Origin: a candidate division KSB1 bacterium | GTDB lineage: Bacteria > Zhuqueibacterota > Zhuqueibacteria > Residuimicrobiales > Krinioviventaceae | Reading direction: 5' to 3' | NCBI GenBank assembly: GCA_034521575.1 | Contig: JAXHMJ010000005.1 | Span: 682,001 to 746,000 of the forward strand | DNA length: 64,000 nucleotides | Shown: positions 1-8,482 of the stretch, in pieces | Layout of the letters: each line of letters starts with the position of its first letter | Numbering within the stretch: position 1 is the first letter of the stretch | Made by a program: the position numbers and the translations under genes | Notes under the pieces: generated by a model | Seen by the model: only the letters and a program-made list of their open reading frames with translations | What the model was told of the DNA's origin: nothing | Database searches by the model: none

Positions 1-2206
1 ATATCCCTGCCATTGATCCATACGCACAGAAGCCAAGGGAGCACTTTCATACCAGCTGGTTGGAAAACCCAATACTTTTGCCCAGGAGGGACGCTGATAA
101 AAATGGCCGTAATTAAAGCGCAACTTGGATTCTTCCGTAATCGGGAATGACAATCCCAGACGCGGAGCGAGTGCAAACTTCCACTCAGAATTCACTGTCA
201 TCTTGTCATTGCGCTGCCCATCGAATGCTCCCATATAATCACTGCTCACACCCGGAATATAGGCAAACCACTCTTTCTTTTCCATATAGGACTGCCAGAT
301 GGGAGCCGTATTGGATGGCGCGCCGTCTCCGCCGTTGTGTTCCTGAAAAGCGAGCGGATCATAAATGCTCTCGGCATATTTATGCATGGCATTAAATGCA
401 TCCATGCGCAAACCGATATTAACAATCAGGCCTTCATACTCCATTTTATCCTGGATATACATTGCCCCTTCCATAGGCGTGCCGTCGAACACATTATCCA
501 GATGCCATACATCGCCGGCAGGAAACTCCATGTAATAATGCTCGTAATTCACATCATAAAATTTGAACTGAGCGCCACCTTTGATTTGATGAGCTTTATG
601 AATCTGACTCGTCATATCAGCGCGTGCATTGAACACCTTGCTGTTACTGTAGTTATTCACCTGAATCTGCCGGGCTTCCAGTCGGAAATTACCGGAGAGA
701 TCAAACCAACTGTCGCCCCAGCCCATTTGCTCGGTTGATGTTTCAAGTTTTGAATAATCCTGCAATTCAGTCATATCATCAGCCAGGTAGGTAAAACTGC
801 ACGGTGTAAAATGTAGCCGGACTCAGCGTATGCTGCCATTTCAACGTTGCCATATTAATTGTTTTTTCCTGAGGTCCTTTTAACCAATAACCGCCCCAGG
901 GAGCATAAGCTTTGTTGTCATAGGGAGAGCGTACATCCGCATTCGGTTGCCAGCGCGCTTCCTGAGAAGATTCCATATTATTCCAATTGCTCTCGGTATA
1001 GGTCGCACTTTTATACCATCCTCTGAGCACATTCAGCGTAAGCTTTTTGTTCGAGGAAAAATAATAGTTTAATTTTGCCTGTGCGTTGTACTCTGGATTG
1101 TAAGCGTGAGCCTGCGGGAAAATATTAACACCGCGTTTATAGCGTCCGGTAAGCAACAGTGTAAAATTCTCCGTCAAGGCGCCGTAAAGTGTGCCTTCAA
1201 TTTCATGCTCGGCACGTTCGGTATAGTCGCCTAACACATCATCGGGTGTGATCTGTTCTCTGTACGTGTCCAGCAATTGATCCGCAGAGGGCACGGTTTC
1301 GCCATCCCAACCGTAGAAACGCTTGAAATAATTGGCGTAATTCTGACGTTGTGCCGGGTCCTCCAATGTACCTTCCCAGTATTCTTTGTCAAAATTTGTA
1401 TATTTCCACAAATCATCACTGTACATATTGGGGCCCCAGTGATACTGACCAGCGGGTCGCATACGATAATTGAATTTACCATGAAAATTTTGCTTTTGCC
1501 GGGAAGCTTCTTTAGTGACAACATTAACAACACCGGACATCGCATTACCATATTCAGCATTGAACCCGCCTGTCATCACTTTAACTTCCTGCATGGCCGT
1601 TGTGTTTAATCGTTGCCAGTTATCAGATAAAAGCCCACTGTTTAAAGAAGCACCGTCAACCTTGTAATTCACCTCCGAGGCCAGGCCGCCGCGAAAATAA
1701 GTGGTTTCACCGGTATTATAAACACCCACTTTTTGACTCAAGGCGCCACTTAAATCAGCAATTGGAGCTCTCTCAATGTAGCCGGCATCCATAATCTCCT
1801 GACTGCCTGTAATATCTTTATCAACCACAGGACGCTCAGAAACAATGGATATTTGTTGGCCTTCGATTACAGTGGGCTCTAATTCAAAATCAATCGTTGT
1901 TGTCTGATCCACAGCAACTCTAACATTTGTTTTTGTGACAACGGTATATCCCATCATCGTCGCACGCACCGCATAGATTCCCGGCTGCACATTAATGATG
2001 AAATACTCACCTTCCAAATCCGTCGCAGCCCCCATTTTTGTTCCTTCGATAACGACATTGGCACCCGGTAAAGGTTCTTGTGTATTTTTATCAATCACCT
2101 TTCCGGCAATTTTACCTGTGGTCGCCGCATAATTATCCAGCGGAAAAACAGTCAACACAAGTATGCCAATCCACACCATTAAAAGGAGCAAACGTTTTTT
2201 ACGCAT
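1..2206 (-). CDS. TonB-dependent receptor with carboxypeptidase-regulatory-like N-domain (3' end outside window; one frameshift)
   Basis: Outer-membrane beta-barrel receptor that would import a ligand with TonB energy. The start at 2206 is chosen because a strong AAGGAGG site lies just upstream and the protein then opens with a Lys/Arg-Lys signal peptide (MRKKRLLLL). Next come a beta-sandwich repeat typical of CarboxypepD_reg-like domains (GKVIDKNTQEPLPGANV, then GYTVV) and a plug domain (YFRGGLASEVNYKVDG, GGFNAEYGNAMSGVVNVVT). The reading frame stops at 779, but the next frame continues without a stop from about 780 to position 1 with beta-barrel-like, aromatic-rich sequence. Removing one base from the AAAA run at 793-796 joins the two parts. 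This is either a true frameshift or a homopolymer error. The C-terminus is beyond the window. The ligand is unknown; the LacI-type regulator just upstream suggests a carbohydrate, which is an inference. Confidence 0.85.
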
Positions 2207-2444
2207 GTCCAATCCTCCTTGGTTGTTGGTTAAAAAGAAATGTTCTGCCAGCAGATAGCTGCCTGTAATTATCTGCCGTGCAGTCGTCTTTTCACGATGG
2301 TACGAGAAAGACAAAGTTATTAATGCAGCTTTGGATTATACAATAGAGGTGGGTTAAAAAACTCTTTGAATTTTCAGGCCAAGTGGCTATATTAATAGAT
2401 ACTCGGGATGAAAACATCTCTATGTATTTATCCTGTTTACATCA

Positions 2445-2493
2445 ATGCTTTTAGCCGTATTCCTTGCCCGGACTCGGTTAAAAGCATTTTTTT
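2445..2493 (+). terminator. Hairpin followed by T7 (terminator-like, plus orientation)
   Basis: A 13-bp stem with one mismatch (2445-2457 with 2475-2487) is followed by seven T on the plus strand. It lies between the LacI-type gene and the receptor gene, both on the minus strand, so its orientation opposes both. It may be bidirectional or part of the receptor leader. Confidence 0.4.
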
Positions 2494-2498
2494 ATCTG

Positions 2499-3542
2499 TT
2501 ATTTTCCGTTCACCTCCTTTATAGTTTCTTTAACAGAATTTCTCTTAATCATAGTAGTAGGTAACAAGATGCTTTTTGAGGAAAAAATACGGTTAGTTTC
2601 GATTTGATCAAACAAGAGTCGCATGGCCATTTGACCCAGCTCAAAATTCTTTTGTTCTACCGTTGTCATCGGCGTTTTAAGAAATTCAGAGTAGGGTTGT
2701 TCATCAAAAGCGACCATGGATATATCATCTGGTATGCTTAATCCTTCTTCATAAAGGGCGCGCAGGACACCAAGAGAGATGAGATTGCTCATAGCAAAAA
2801 TAGCAGTGGGAGGTAACTCATTTCGTAATAGTATTTTGGTTTCAAAATACCCGTTCTGATCGCCGAAACTATCTCCAACGATCAGGGATCTATCCACTTC
2901 GATATTATTGTCCTTCAGTGCTTGAGTATAGCCTCTGATTCGTTCTTCATTCGGGACCGTTCCGGGTATACCCTGAATGACGGCAATTCTTCGATGACCA
3001 CATTTAATCATATAATTTACGGCATCATAGGCACCCTGAAAATTATCCGAACCCACATACGGCAAATCAGAATTGAAATAATACCGATCAATCACAACGA
3101 CAGGTGTACCGCCTTTCTGAAAGCTCTCAAGAGCCTGAGAATTCAGTCCGACAGGAGCGACAATCAAACCATCTACTTTACGATTCTGCATTAAAATGAG
3201 AGAATCCTGTTCAAGTTCTTCATTCTCCTGTGAATCACACAGCATAATTGAATAGCCGTTTTTACGTGTAAACCCTTCCACACTTTTTGCAATACTGGAA
3301 AAAAAATGATTGGAAATATCGGGGATGATTAGGCCTATTATCAAGGTTTTTTGCATCCTGAGGCCGCGAGCCATAGGATTAGGAATATAATTAAGTTTTC
3401 TGGCTTCGGAGAGAATGCGTTTTTCGGTTTGCTTGCTGATGCGATATTGAGTGGCTTTACCATTGAGCACTCGCGATACAGTGGAAGGAGAAACAGTACA
3501 ATTATTTGCAATGGTTTCGAGATTCACATGATTGTTATCCAT
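2499..3542 (-). CDS. LacI-family transcriptional regulator
   Basis: DNA-binding sugar-responsive regulator of about 347 residues, the usual family length. The start at 3542 is preferred over the in-frame start 24 bases upstream because a GGAG site precedes it and the helix-turn-helix then begins at once (NLETIANNCTVSPSTVSRVLNG), followed by the hinge helix region (NPMARGLR). The rest is a periplasmic-binding-protein-like domain with typical landmarks (IGLIIPDISNHFF, DGLIVAP, VVVIDR, YDAVNYMIKCGHRRIAVI, DDISMVAFDE). The gene points towards the TonB-dependent receptor about 290 bases downstream, so the two may form one regulon. A promoter overlapped by an inverted repeat lies directly upstream and suggests autoregulation. 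The effector sugar cannot be told from sequence. Confidence 0.93.
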   Translation of the reverse strand: MDNNHVNLETIANNCTVSPSTVSRVLNGKATQYRISKQTEKRILSEARKLNYIPNPMARGLRMQKTLIIGLIIPDISNHFFSSIAKSVEGFTRKNGYSIMLCDSQENEELEQDSLILMQNRKVDGLIVAPVGLNSQALESFQKGGTPVVVIDRYYFNSDLPYVGSDNFQGAYDAVNYMIKCGHRRIAVIQGIPGTVPNEERIRGYTQALKDNNIEVDRSLIVGDSFGDQNGYFETKILLRNELPPTAIFAMSNLISLGVLRALYEEGLSIPDDISMVAFDEQPYSEFLKTPMTTVEQKNFELGQMAMRLLFDQIETNRIFSSKSILLPTTMIKRNSVKETIKEVNGK

Positions 3543-3568
3543 CAATACTCCGTTCTGTAGGCACAATA

Positions 3569-3588
3569 TTGCTCAATCCTTTGAGCAA
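3569..3588 (-). promoter_or_regulatory. Probable operator of the LacI-type gene
   Basis: A perfect 8-bp inverted repeat, TTGCTCAA and TTGAGCAA, separated by four bases. It sits immediately downstream of the predicted -10 box and 27 bases before the start codon. This position is classical for a repressor site, probably bound by the LacI-type protein itself. Confidence 0.6.
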
Positions 3589-3616
3589 ACATACAAATTT
3601 TTTATTTCTTTGTCAA
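3588..3616 (-). promoter_or_regulatory. Sigma-70-like promoter of the LacI-type gene
   Basis: On the minus strand a consensus TTGACA (3611-3616) and a TATGTT -10 box (3588-3593) are separated by exactly 17 bases. The box ends at the edge of the inverted repeat described as the operator. Confidence 0.65.
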
Positions 3617-4369
3617 TGCTTTTTTAAATTATTTTGATGTATTTCTAAAAATATTAATACAATTCTCCAGAACGACAAGCCATCGAGAACACAAACAATG
3701 GTTAAGCGTTTATTTTTTATACATTAATAATCAAATTAAATACTTTCCCTGTTCGGGTACTTTTATCGGAGATTTTCGAGTAATAAATGATGCATAATGA
3801 GCAAGTTCCTCAAGGCTGCAAAAACATTGCACTCGTAAAATAAACACCGACAATCATCATCTATTTTGCACAATCCATTGTTTCAAAGCTCCAGTTGGAT
3901 ATTTCAAAGCTCAAACTCCATAGCTCAAATCCGTGTACGTGCACAATCTCCACGCCACAGGGGTCAGATAAATGCTGACAGCCAATAGCTAACGGCTAAA
4001 TCTCACTCCTCTATTTTGTGATTTAAAAGGAAAAGTATCCCCTATGTTTTCATATCGTGCGGCTATGGCGGAATCTGCGGACTATGAGCGATGCGGAGCA
4101 TCACCGTCTGAATCATGCAAGTCGGAGCCGACAGACGTTCCCGGCCTAAATCGGGAACGAGATAATAGCAACGCCTCCGTTGGGGCCCGGACCGCCGATA
4201 AAAGTCAATAGTGAACACAACCGCAACCGTTCAAGCGTGACAAATTACCAGACAATTTGTATCAAAGGTAGCAGTTAAAGGCAATTAATAATGAATAATG
4301 CAGAATTAAGATGTTAAAAAACAAACATCATATTAATGAAGGCAAATTTCTTTTTAAGGAGCAACTCGA
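3617..4369. other. Gene-poor intergenic stretch
   Basis: About 750 bases without a credible gene. The left part is AT-rich. The part at about 4020-4210 is more GC-rich and contains a perfect 8-bp hairpin, CGTTCCCG with CGGGAACG (4136-4159), without a T-run. No coding remnant was recognised until the DUF433 relic at 4370. Confidence 0.6.
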
Positions 4370-4560
4370 ATGAATGAGCGTATTTCAATCAATCCTCAAA
4401 TATGTCACAGCAAGCCCGTCATCAGTGGAACACGGGTTTGGGCAAGCACCATCCCGGGAGCACCTGGCCGGTGGTAATACGTTCGAGGAAATACTTGAAG
4501 ATTATCCGACCCTTCTCACGTGAGGTTATTCTGACAGCATTGCAGTTTGAAAGTTTTAAG
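4370..4560 (+). pseudogene. Decayed DUF433 (antitoxin-like) gene
   Basis: A start codon preceded by AAGGAG opens a frame reading MNERISINPQICHSKPVISG, then TRV, which is the diagnostic N-terminus of DUF433 proteins, small helix-turn-helix proteins often paired with PIN-like toxins. The frame breaks at about 4455. The family sequence resumes in another frame (LAGGNTFEEILEDYPTL) and then in a third (REVILTALQF). At least two indels are needed, and no partner toxin gene follows, so this looks like a real relic, not a single sequencing error. Confidence 0.7.
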
Positions 4561-4572
4561 AAAATCCAGTAT

Positions 4573-4621
4573 CAGTTCGTCTTGTTCGTTTTTGTTCGCT
4601 GCTTAAACTAAAATCAGCAGC
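4573..4621. repeat. Solitary diverged copy of the 10-13 kb hairpin repeat
   Basis: This stretch begins CAGTTCGTC, continues with TTCG blocks and GTTCGCTGCT, and closes with AAATCAGCAGC. The order of elements matches the repeat unit of the array at 10790-13290. Like the array, it sits downstream of genes facing each other (the DUF433 relic and the tRNA). Confidence 0.55.
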
Positions 4622-4641
4622 CGATAGTAATTAAAAACAAG

Positions 4642-4715
4642 TAGCGGCGCAGGGATTCGAACCCCGGACACGTGGATTATGATTCCACTGCTCTAACCAG
4701 CTGAGCTACGCCGCC
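4642..4715 (-). tRNA. tRNA-Met (CAT), elongator type
   Basis: A 74-base cloverleaf on the minus strand. The acceptor stem GGCGGCG pairs with CGCCGCT (G-T at the end), the D-arm reads GCTCAGCTGGTTAGAGC, the anticodon stem is GTGGA/TCCAC with loop ATCATAA, and the T-loop is GTTCGAATC. The anticodon is CAT. The initiator's unpaired 1-72 C-A and its run of three G-C pairs in the anticodon stem are absent, so this is elongator Met, or less likely the lysidine-modified Ile tRNA. CCA is not encoded. Confidence 0.92.
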
Positions 4716-4792
4716 GGTTCTGATCAAGTCTTTTAATGTATTTAAATTTTTTATAAAGTGCAAGAATTTTTTTATCCCGCATTGTTGTTTTT

Positions 4793-5410
4793 TTACAACA
4801 ATTCCTGCAGCGGTGTAAAGCTGATCTCGGACCAGGATTCGACACGGGTGTCTGGAGAATCCTTGATTTCTTTCAATTTGTCCAGATTAACGAATCCGCC
4901 CCAGGAGATCTCGGCGTCCATGGCATTGACGGCTTTGTCGGTTTCAACGATAAACAACAGTCCGAAATGCACCTGGCCGACTTGGGTCAGATCATCGTTG
5001 ATGTATCCGATCAGTTTGGGCTCATCATAGTCAAGCAATCCGATTTCTTCCTCCAGTTCACGTTTGAGACTGGTCATGATCGGATCGCCGTTTTCAGAAT
5101 CAATGTGATCAATATGCCCGCCGATGCCCCAGGACCATTTGCCGCGCAGGCGGTTTTCATGATAATTTTCATCACCGGCGCGCTGATAGGCAAATACTTT
5201 TTTTTCATCAGGATTGACGATCAACACATAGGCAATCGGCTGCTTGTACTCCGGATTTTCCTCCATATCGCCGCGTCGTTTGTACAGATAGTTTTCCTGA
5301 ATGCGGCTGTAATAATCAACGCGGCCGGCATCGGAAAATCCCTGAAATCCGGAATCGCCGAACAATGTTTTGCGGTCGATGACCAGGATTTGTTTGTCAA
5401 ATTTATTCAC
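4793..5410 (-). CDS. NUDIX hydrolase
   Basis: Small hydrolase of about 205 residues that would cleave a nucleoside-diphosphate-linked compound. A slightly extended Nudix box is visible at residues 97-125 (GGHID, an acidic segment, then RELEEEIGL). The N-terminal part (KQILVIDRKTLFGDSGFQGF) resembles the group annotated as predicted phosphoesterases of the NUDIX family. The GTG start overlaps the stop of the glucose-6-phosphate isomerase gene, so the two are probably translated together. The substrate is unknown. Confidence 0.88.
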   Translation of the reverse strand: MNKFDKQILVIDRKTLFGDSGFQGFSDAGRVDYYSRIQENYLYKRRGDMEENPEYKQPIAYVLIVNPDEKKVFAYQRAGDENYHENRLRGKWSWGIGGHIDHIDSENGDPIMTSLKRELEEEIGLLDYDEPKLIGYINDDLTQVGQVHFGLLFIVETDKAVNAMDAEISWGGFVNLDKLKEIKDSPDTRVESWSEISFTPLQELL

Positions 5411-6741
5411 GACTCGCCCTTTATTTTATCGTCCAGTTCCTGTTTCCGGTCTTCAAATCCGGGTTTGCCCAGCAGCGCAAACATATTTTTCTTATACGCT
5501 TCCACACCGGGCTGGTTGAACGGATTGACATCCAAAAGCAGACCGCTCACCGCGACGGCAAATTCAAAGAAATAAAACAATTGTCCCAACACATATTCAT
5601 TGCGTTCGGGCACACTCAGCGTCATATTGGGGAGGTCGCCTTCATAATGCGCGTACTTTGTTCCGAGATAGGCTTTTTGATTGACCGCATGCAGATCCTG
5701 TCCGGCCACAAAATTCAGTTGATCCGGATCGCCCTCTATCTCTGGAATTTTAGTATCAGATGTTGTCTTGTCCAATGTTAAAAACGTTTCAAACAAAACC
5801 CGTTCACCTTGCTGAAAATACTGTCCCAGTGAATGCAGATCCGTGGTCAGATTTGCGGACGTGGGATAGATTCCTTTATTTTCCTTGCCCTCACTTTCGC
5901 CGAACAATTGCTTCCACCATTCGCCGATATACTGAAAATAAGGTTCAAACGCAGACAGGGCTTCAACCTTTTTACCTTTTTCATACAGTAGATACCGGGC
6001 GGCAGCATACGTCAAAGCCGGATTTTCCAGGACATTATCATTTTCTTTACAGAGCGTTGCCATATCCTGCGCGCCTTTGAGCAGCTGCTCAATATCAAAT
6101 CCCGCTGCAGCAATGGGCAACAGTCCCACCGGCGTCAAAACAGAAAATCGACCGCCCACATCATCGGGTATCACAAACCTGCGGTATCCTTTGGCTTTGG
6201 CAATATCATGCAGAATGCCCTTGTTCGCATCCGTGGTCGCAATAATACGCCGTTTCAGTTCTTCCTCCGAACAGGATTCGGACAACACCCGGCGCAGCAG
6301 ACGAAAGGCCACAGCCGGTTCCGTGGTGCCGCCGGATTTTGAAATGACATTCACATACACGTCCTTGTCCTGAATATAGGAAAACAGGGAATCGGTATAG
6401 TCACCGCTGATATGATGCCCCAGAAACAACACATTTTTTGCAGCAAACGGTTCGGCCAGAAACTCAATGGCCGCACGGGCGCCCAGATAACTGCCGCCGA
6501 TGCCGATGCTGACCATCCCATCCGAATGATCACGGATTTCCGCTGCCAGGTCCTTTACCCGGTTCAGTTGTTCAGCTGCATCAAAAGGAAGTGAAAGCCA
6601 GCCGAGAAAATCATGGCCCTTGCAGGTTTTGTTCCACAGGCTTTGATGTATAGCCCGAACTTTATCCTCAAGTTTGGACAAATCCGACTGTTTGATATAA
6701 TCGTCCAAAAGCTGAATATTTAATTTAAAGCGAGTGTTCAT
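5407..6741 (-). CDS. pgi: Glucose-6-phosphate isomerase
   Basis: Cytoplasmic enzyme interconverting glucose 6-phosphate and fructose 6-phosphate. The 444-residue length matches the short bacterial form. Sugar-isomerase landmarks are present: SIGIGGSYLGARA near residue 80, SKSGGTTEP near 137, GRFSVLTPVGLLP near 197, FGESEGKENKG near 282 and a C-terminal NQPGVEAYKK with the conserved lysine. The ATG at 6741 is preferred over an in-frame TTG two codons upstream because AGGA lies at suitable distance. It begins 22 bases after the small basic protein and overlaps the Nudix gene, suggesting one transcript from about 8134 to 4793. Confidence 0.96.
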   Translation of the reverse strand: MNTRFKLNIQLLDDYIKQSDLSKLEDKVRAIHQSLWNKTCKGHDFLGWLSLPFDAAEQLNRVKDLAAEIRDHSDGMVSIGIGGSYLGARAAIEFLAEPFAAKNVLFLGHHISGDYTDSLFSYIQDKDVYVNVISKSGGTTEPAVAFRLLRRVLSESCSEEELKRRIIATTDANKGILHDIAKAKGYRRFVIPDDVGGRFSVLTPVGLLPIAAAGFDIEQLLKGAQDMATLCKENDNVLENPALTYAAARYLLYEKGKKVEALSAFEPYFQYIGEWWKQLFGESEGKENKGIYPTSANLTTDLHSLGQYFQQGERVLFETFLTLDKTTSDTKIPEIEGDPDQLNFVAGQDLHAVNQKAYLGTKYAHYEGDLPNMTLSVPERNEYVLGQLFYFFEFAVAVSGLLLDVNPFNQPGVEAYKKNMFALLGKPGFEDRKQELDDKIKGES

Positions 6742-6763
6742 GATCAATCCTATTGTTAATCAA

Positions 6764-7141
6764 TCAAATTTGTTCCTGGTCGGAATGAGATGTTTCAGTT
6801 TTCTTATGATGGCGAATTTTTTTCCATTTCCAGCCCATCAGGATTCCGGTGATCCGTCTGCGCCAGCGTTTTTTCGAGGCCCAGCGCTTCAGACGCGGAA
6901 ACCGGGTGGCCGTTTCGTGCTCATGACTGCCGCGTTCACGCATTTTAACCGAGCTCAGGATACTGTCTCTTCTATCACGCTCTTCATCCAGCAACTCGGA
7001 AGAGGTAACAATGCCTTTTTTCACCAACACTCGCACCATGGAAGCTGTTGATATTTCACCGGCAAAACCGAAATCCGGTGTGGTCACCTCTTGTTCCTGC
7101 AGATCAGACTGTTCGCCCATGTTTTTAGTCCTTTTGCTCAT
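6764..7141 (-). CDS. Small basic protein of unknown function
   Basis: About 125 residues. The ATG at 7141 overlaps the stop of the membrane-anchored receiver gene (ATGA), so it is probably translated by coupling. A middle segment, STASMVRVLVKKGIVTSSELL, resembles the short helical 'locate a ligand, lock a partner' segments seen in many hypothetical proteins and does not define a family. The C-terminal half is very rich in Arg, Lys and Trp (LKRWASKKRWRRR, GWKWKKIRHHKK). That could bind nucleic acid or acidic membrane lipids. I do not recognise the family. Its conserved coupling to receiver proteins makes a signalling accessory role plausible. Confidence 0.7.
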   Translation of the reverse strand: MSKRTKNMGEQSDLQEQEVTTPDFGFAGEISTASMVRVLVKKGIVTSSELLDEERDRRDSILSSVKMRERGSHEHETATRFPRLKRWASKKRWRRRITGILMGWKWKKIRHHKKTETSHSDQEQI

Positions 7142-7620
7142 TTTATTACAAATTTTGCAATGAGATACCCCAAAATCAGCCACAAAGGGATAGAAATAAT
7201 CAGCGCCCGGTTCACACCTCTCAGCACCGGCAGGCGCTTGATATGGGTGTGATGTTTCAGGCAGCGTTCGATACGGATTCTGAATTCGCTTGAATTAACC
7301 GGCTTGACCAGATAATCATCTGCGCCGGCTTCAAGGGTTTTAGCAGCCGTTTCTTCGGATGCATCTCCGGTCAGGAAAATAAAAGGACATTGCGGGTCCA
7401 GTTCCCGCAGCTTTTGCATAAATTCGAAACCGTCCATTTCCGGCATACGGATATCCGCAATGACGAGATTAAAATCATTCCCGGAAAACGTATCAAGCGC
7501 TTCATGGGCGCTTTGCGCTCCCCTAACCTCATATCCCCAGGATACCAGCAAATCAGACAGCATCTGAATGACCTGAGGCTCATCATCGACGATCAGTATT
7601 TTTTTCTTTTTCCGGCTCAT
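7138..7620 (-). CDS. Response regulator receiver protein with C-terminal membrane helix
   Basis: A 160-residue protein that accepts phosphate from a histidine kinase. Receiver residues are all present: acidic pair D12/D13, phospho-acceptor D56 (VIADIRMPEMDGF), T84 (FLTGDAS) and K106 (YLVKP). There is no DNA-binding or enzymatic output domain. Instead, residues 138-158 form one hydrophobic helix (ALIISIPLWLILGYLIAKF) ending in Lys, which would anchor the receiver to the inner membrane. No kinase is encoded nearby. It lies between another receiver-like gene and the small basic protein, with which it overlaps by four bases. A membrane-tethered single-domain receiver is unusual. Confidence 0.88.
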   Translation of the reverse strand: MSRKKKKILIVDDEPQVIQMLSDLLVSWGYEVRGAQSAHEALDTFSGNDFNLVIADIRMPEMDGFEFMQKLRELDPQCPFIFLTGDASEETAAKTLEAGADDYLVKPVNSSEFRIRIERCLKHHTHIKRLPVLRGVNRALIISIPLWLILGYLIAKFVIK

Positions 7621-7711
7621 AGATTACGATATTAGAAACAGACGCAGGGATATTTTTTTAAAGATATAAATTTTTGAACACAATTCAAAATCATATCCAG
7701 TCTTTCAGAAT

Positions 7712-8134
7712 CTAATTCCGATTATTATGAAACATGTCACGGGCGCTTTTCGCGTCAAATGCATCGGATTGTGAATGGCGGGGACAAACCGCATGCTTGA
7801 CGCTTGTCTGGATATACATCATCTTTGTCAAATTAAGAGGTTTGGGAAAAATATCAAACGTGTGTTTTAAGGTCCGAAAAGAGTTCGGCATGGTCTTTAA
7901 ATCGGTGAACAAAAATATTGCAGTGCAACTGCGTTGCAGTACAACGGGATACTCTTTCTGCAGATTCTGAAACAAATCAGCATCAGACAGAAACACATCA
8001 AAATTCGACTGCTGAAGCTGCAGAACAGCGGCCTCTGCGGTGGATACTGCTTTGCAGTGATGGGAATTTGCTTTTAATAAAAATCTGCAGATGCGAATAT
8101 GGGCTTTGTCCTGGTCCAATAATAAAATACGCAT
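7712..8134 (-). CDS. Divergent receiver-domain protein
   Basis: About 140 residues. The ATG at 8134 follows GGAGA at good spacing and starts the receiver fold directly (MRILLLDQDK). The acidic residues D7/D9, a potential phospho-acceptor D51 (FDVFLSDADLF), T77 (FLFTD) and K98 (FPKPL) are in receiver order, but the surrounding sequence is divergent and the region after D51 is shortened. The C-terminal 35 residues are polar and His-rich. It is the first gene of the minus-strand group leading to pgi. It may be an atypical receiver that works without phosphorylation or by competing with the next protein. Confidence 0.7.
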   Translation of the reverse strand: MRILLLDQDKAHIRICRFLLKANSHHCKAVSTAEAAVLQLQQSNFDVFLSDADLFQNLQKEYPVVLQRSCTAIFLFTDLKTMPNSFRTLKHTFDIFPKPLNLTKMMYIQTSVKHAVCPRHSQSDAFDAKSARDMFHNNRN

Positions 8135-8324
8135 AAAGTCTCCGATTAATGACATCTTTTTCATTACCAAAATCATGCCAGAACAGTCCACATTAAAAAG
8201 CTATGTATATCAATATGTTACAGAAATTTTCAAGCAGAAATGACCAGCAATGAGCCATAAAACAGGCAAGATGAGGCCATTTTTACCCATCAAATTGCAA
8301 TCTGTGAAATTTTTTGTTGCTATT

Positions 8325-8353
8325 TTGATAAAATTTTCAATATCTTGTAATAT
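8325..8353 (+). promoter_or_regulatory. Sigma-70-like promoter of the acyl-CoA synthetase gene
   Basis: TTGATA (8325-8330) and TAATAT (8348-8353) are separated by 17 bases, in an AT-rich region between two divergently oriented genes. Transcription would start near 8360, leaving a leader of about 120 bases. Confidence 0.6.
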
Positions 8354-8374
8354 GAATCCTGCCAAGATTTACAA

Positions 8375-8417
8375 ACAGATCAACCGGATATATCCCGCTC
8401 GGGATCGCCTGATCTGT
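8375..8417 (+). promoter_or_regulatory. Nested hairpin in the 5' leader of the acyl-CoA synthetase gene
   Basis: The outer arms ACAGATCA (8375-8382) and TGATCTGT (8410-8417) pair perfectly and enclose an inner perfect hairpin, ATCCCG-CT-CGGGAT (8392-8405). The element lies inside the predicted leader RNA. No known riboswitch family is recognised, and there is no T-run behind it. It could be a protein-binding site on DNA or an RNA control structure. Confidence 0.4.
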
Positions 8418-8482
8418 AATTCCACAGAAAATCACAGCCGTATATTGTCCTGTTTGATTCACCTTAAAAAGAGGATGCTGCC

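Noticed and set aside
147-738. Plus-strand open frames of 82 and 133 codons
   Set aside because: They lie opposite the beta-barrel part of the receptor, which has clear family-like sequence in the minus direction.
4642-4715. Initiator tRNA-fMet
   Set aside because: The 1-72 position is a G-T pair and not the C-A mismatch, and the three G-C pairs of the initiator anticodon stem are missing.
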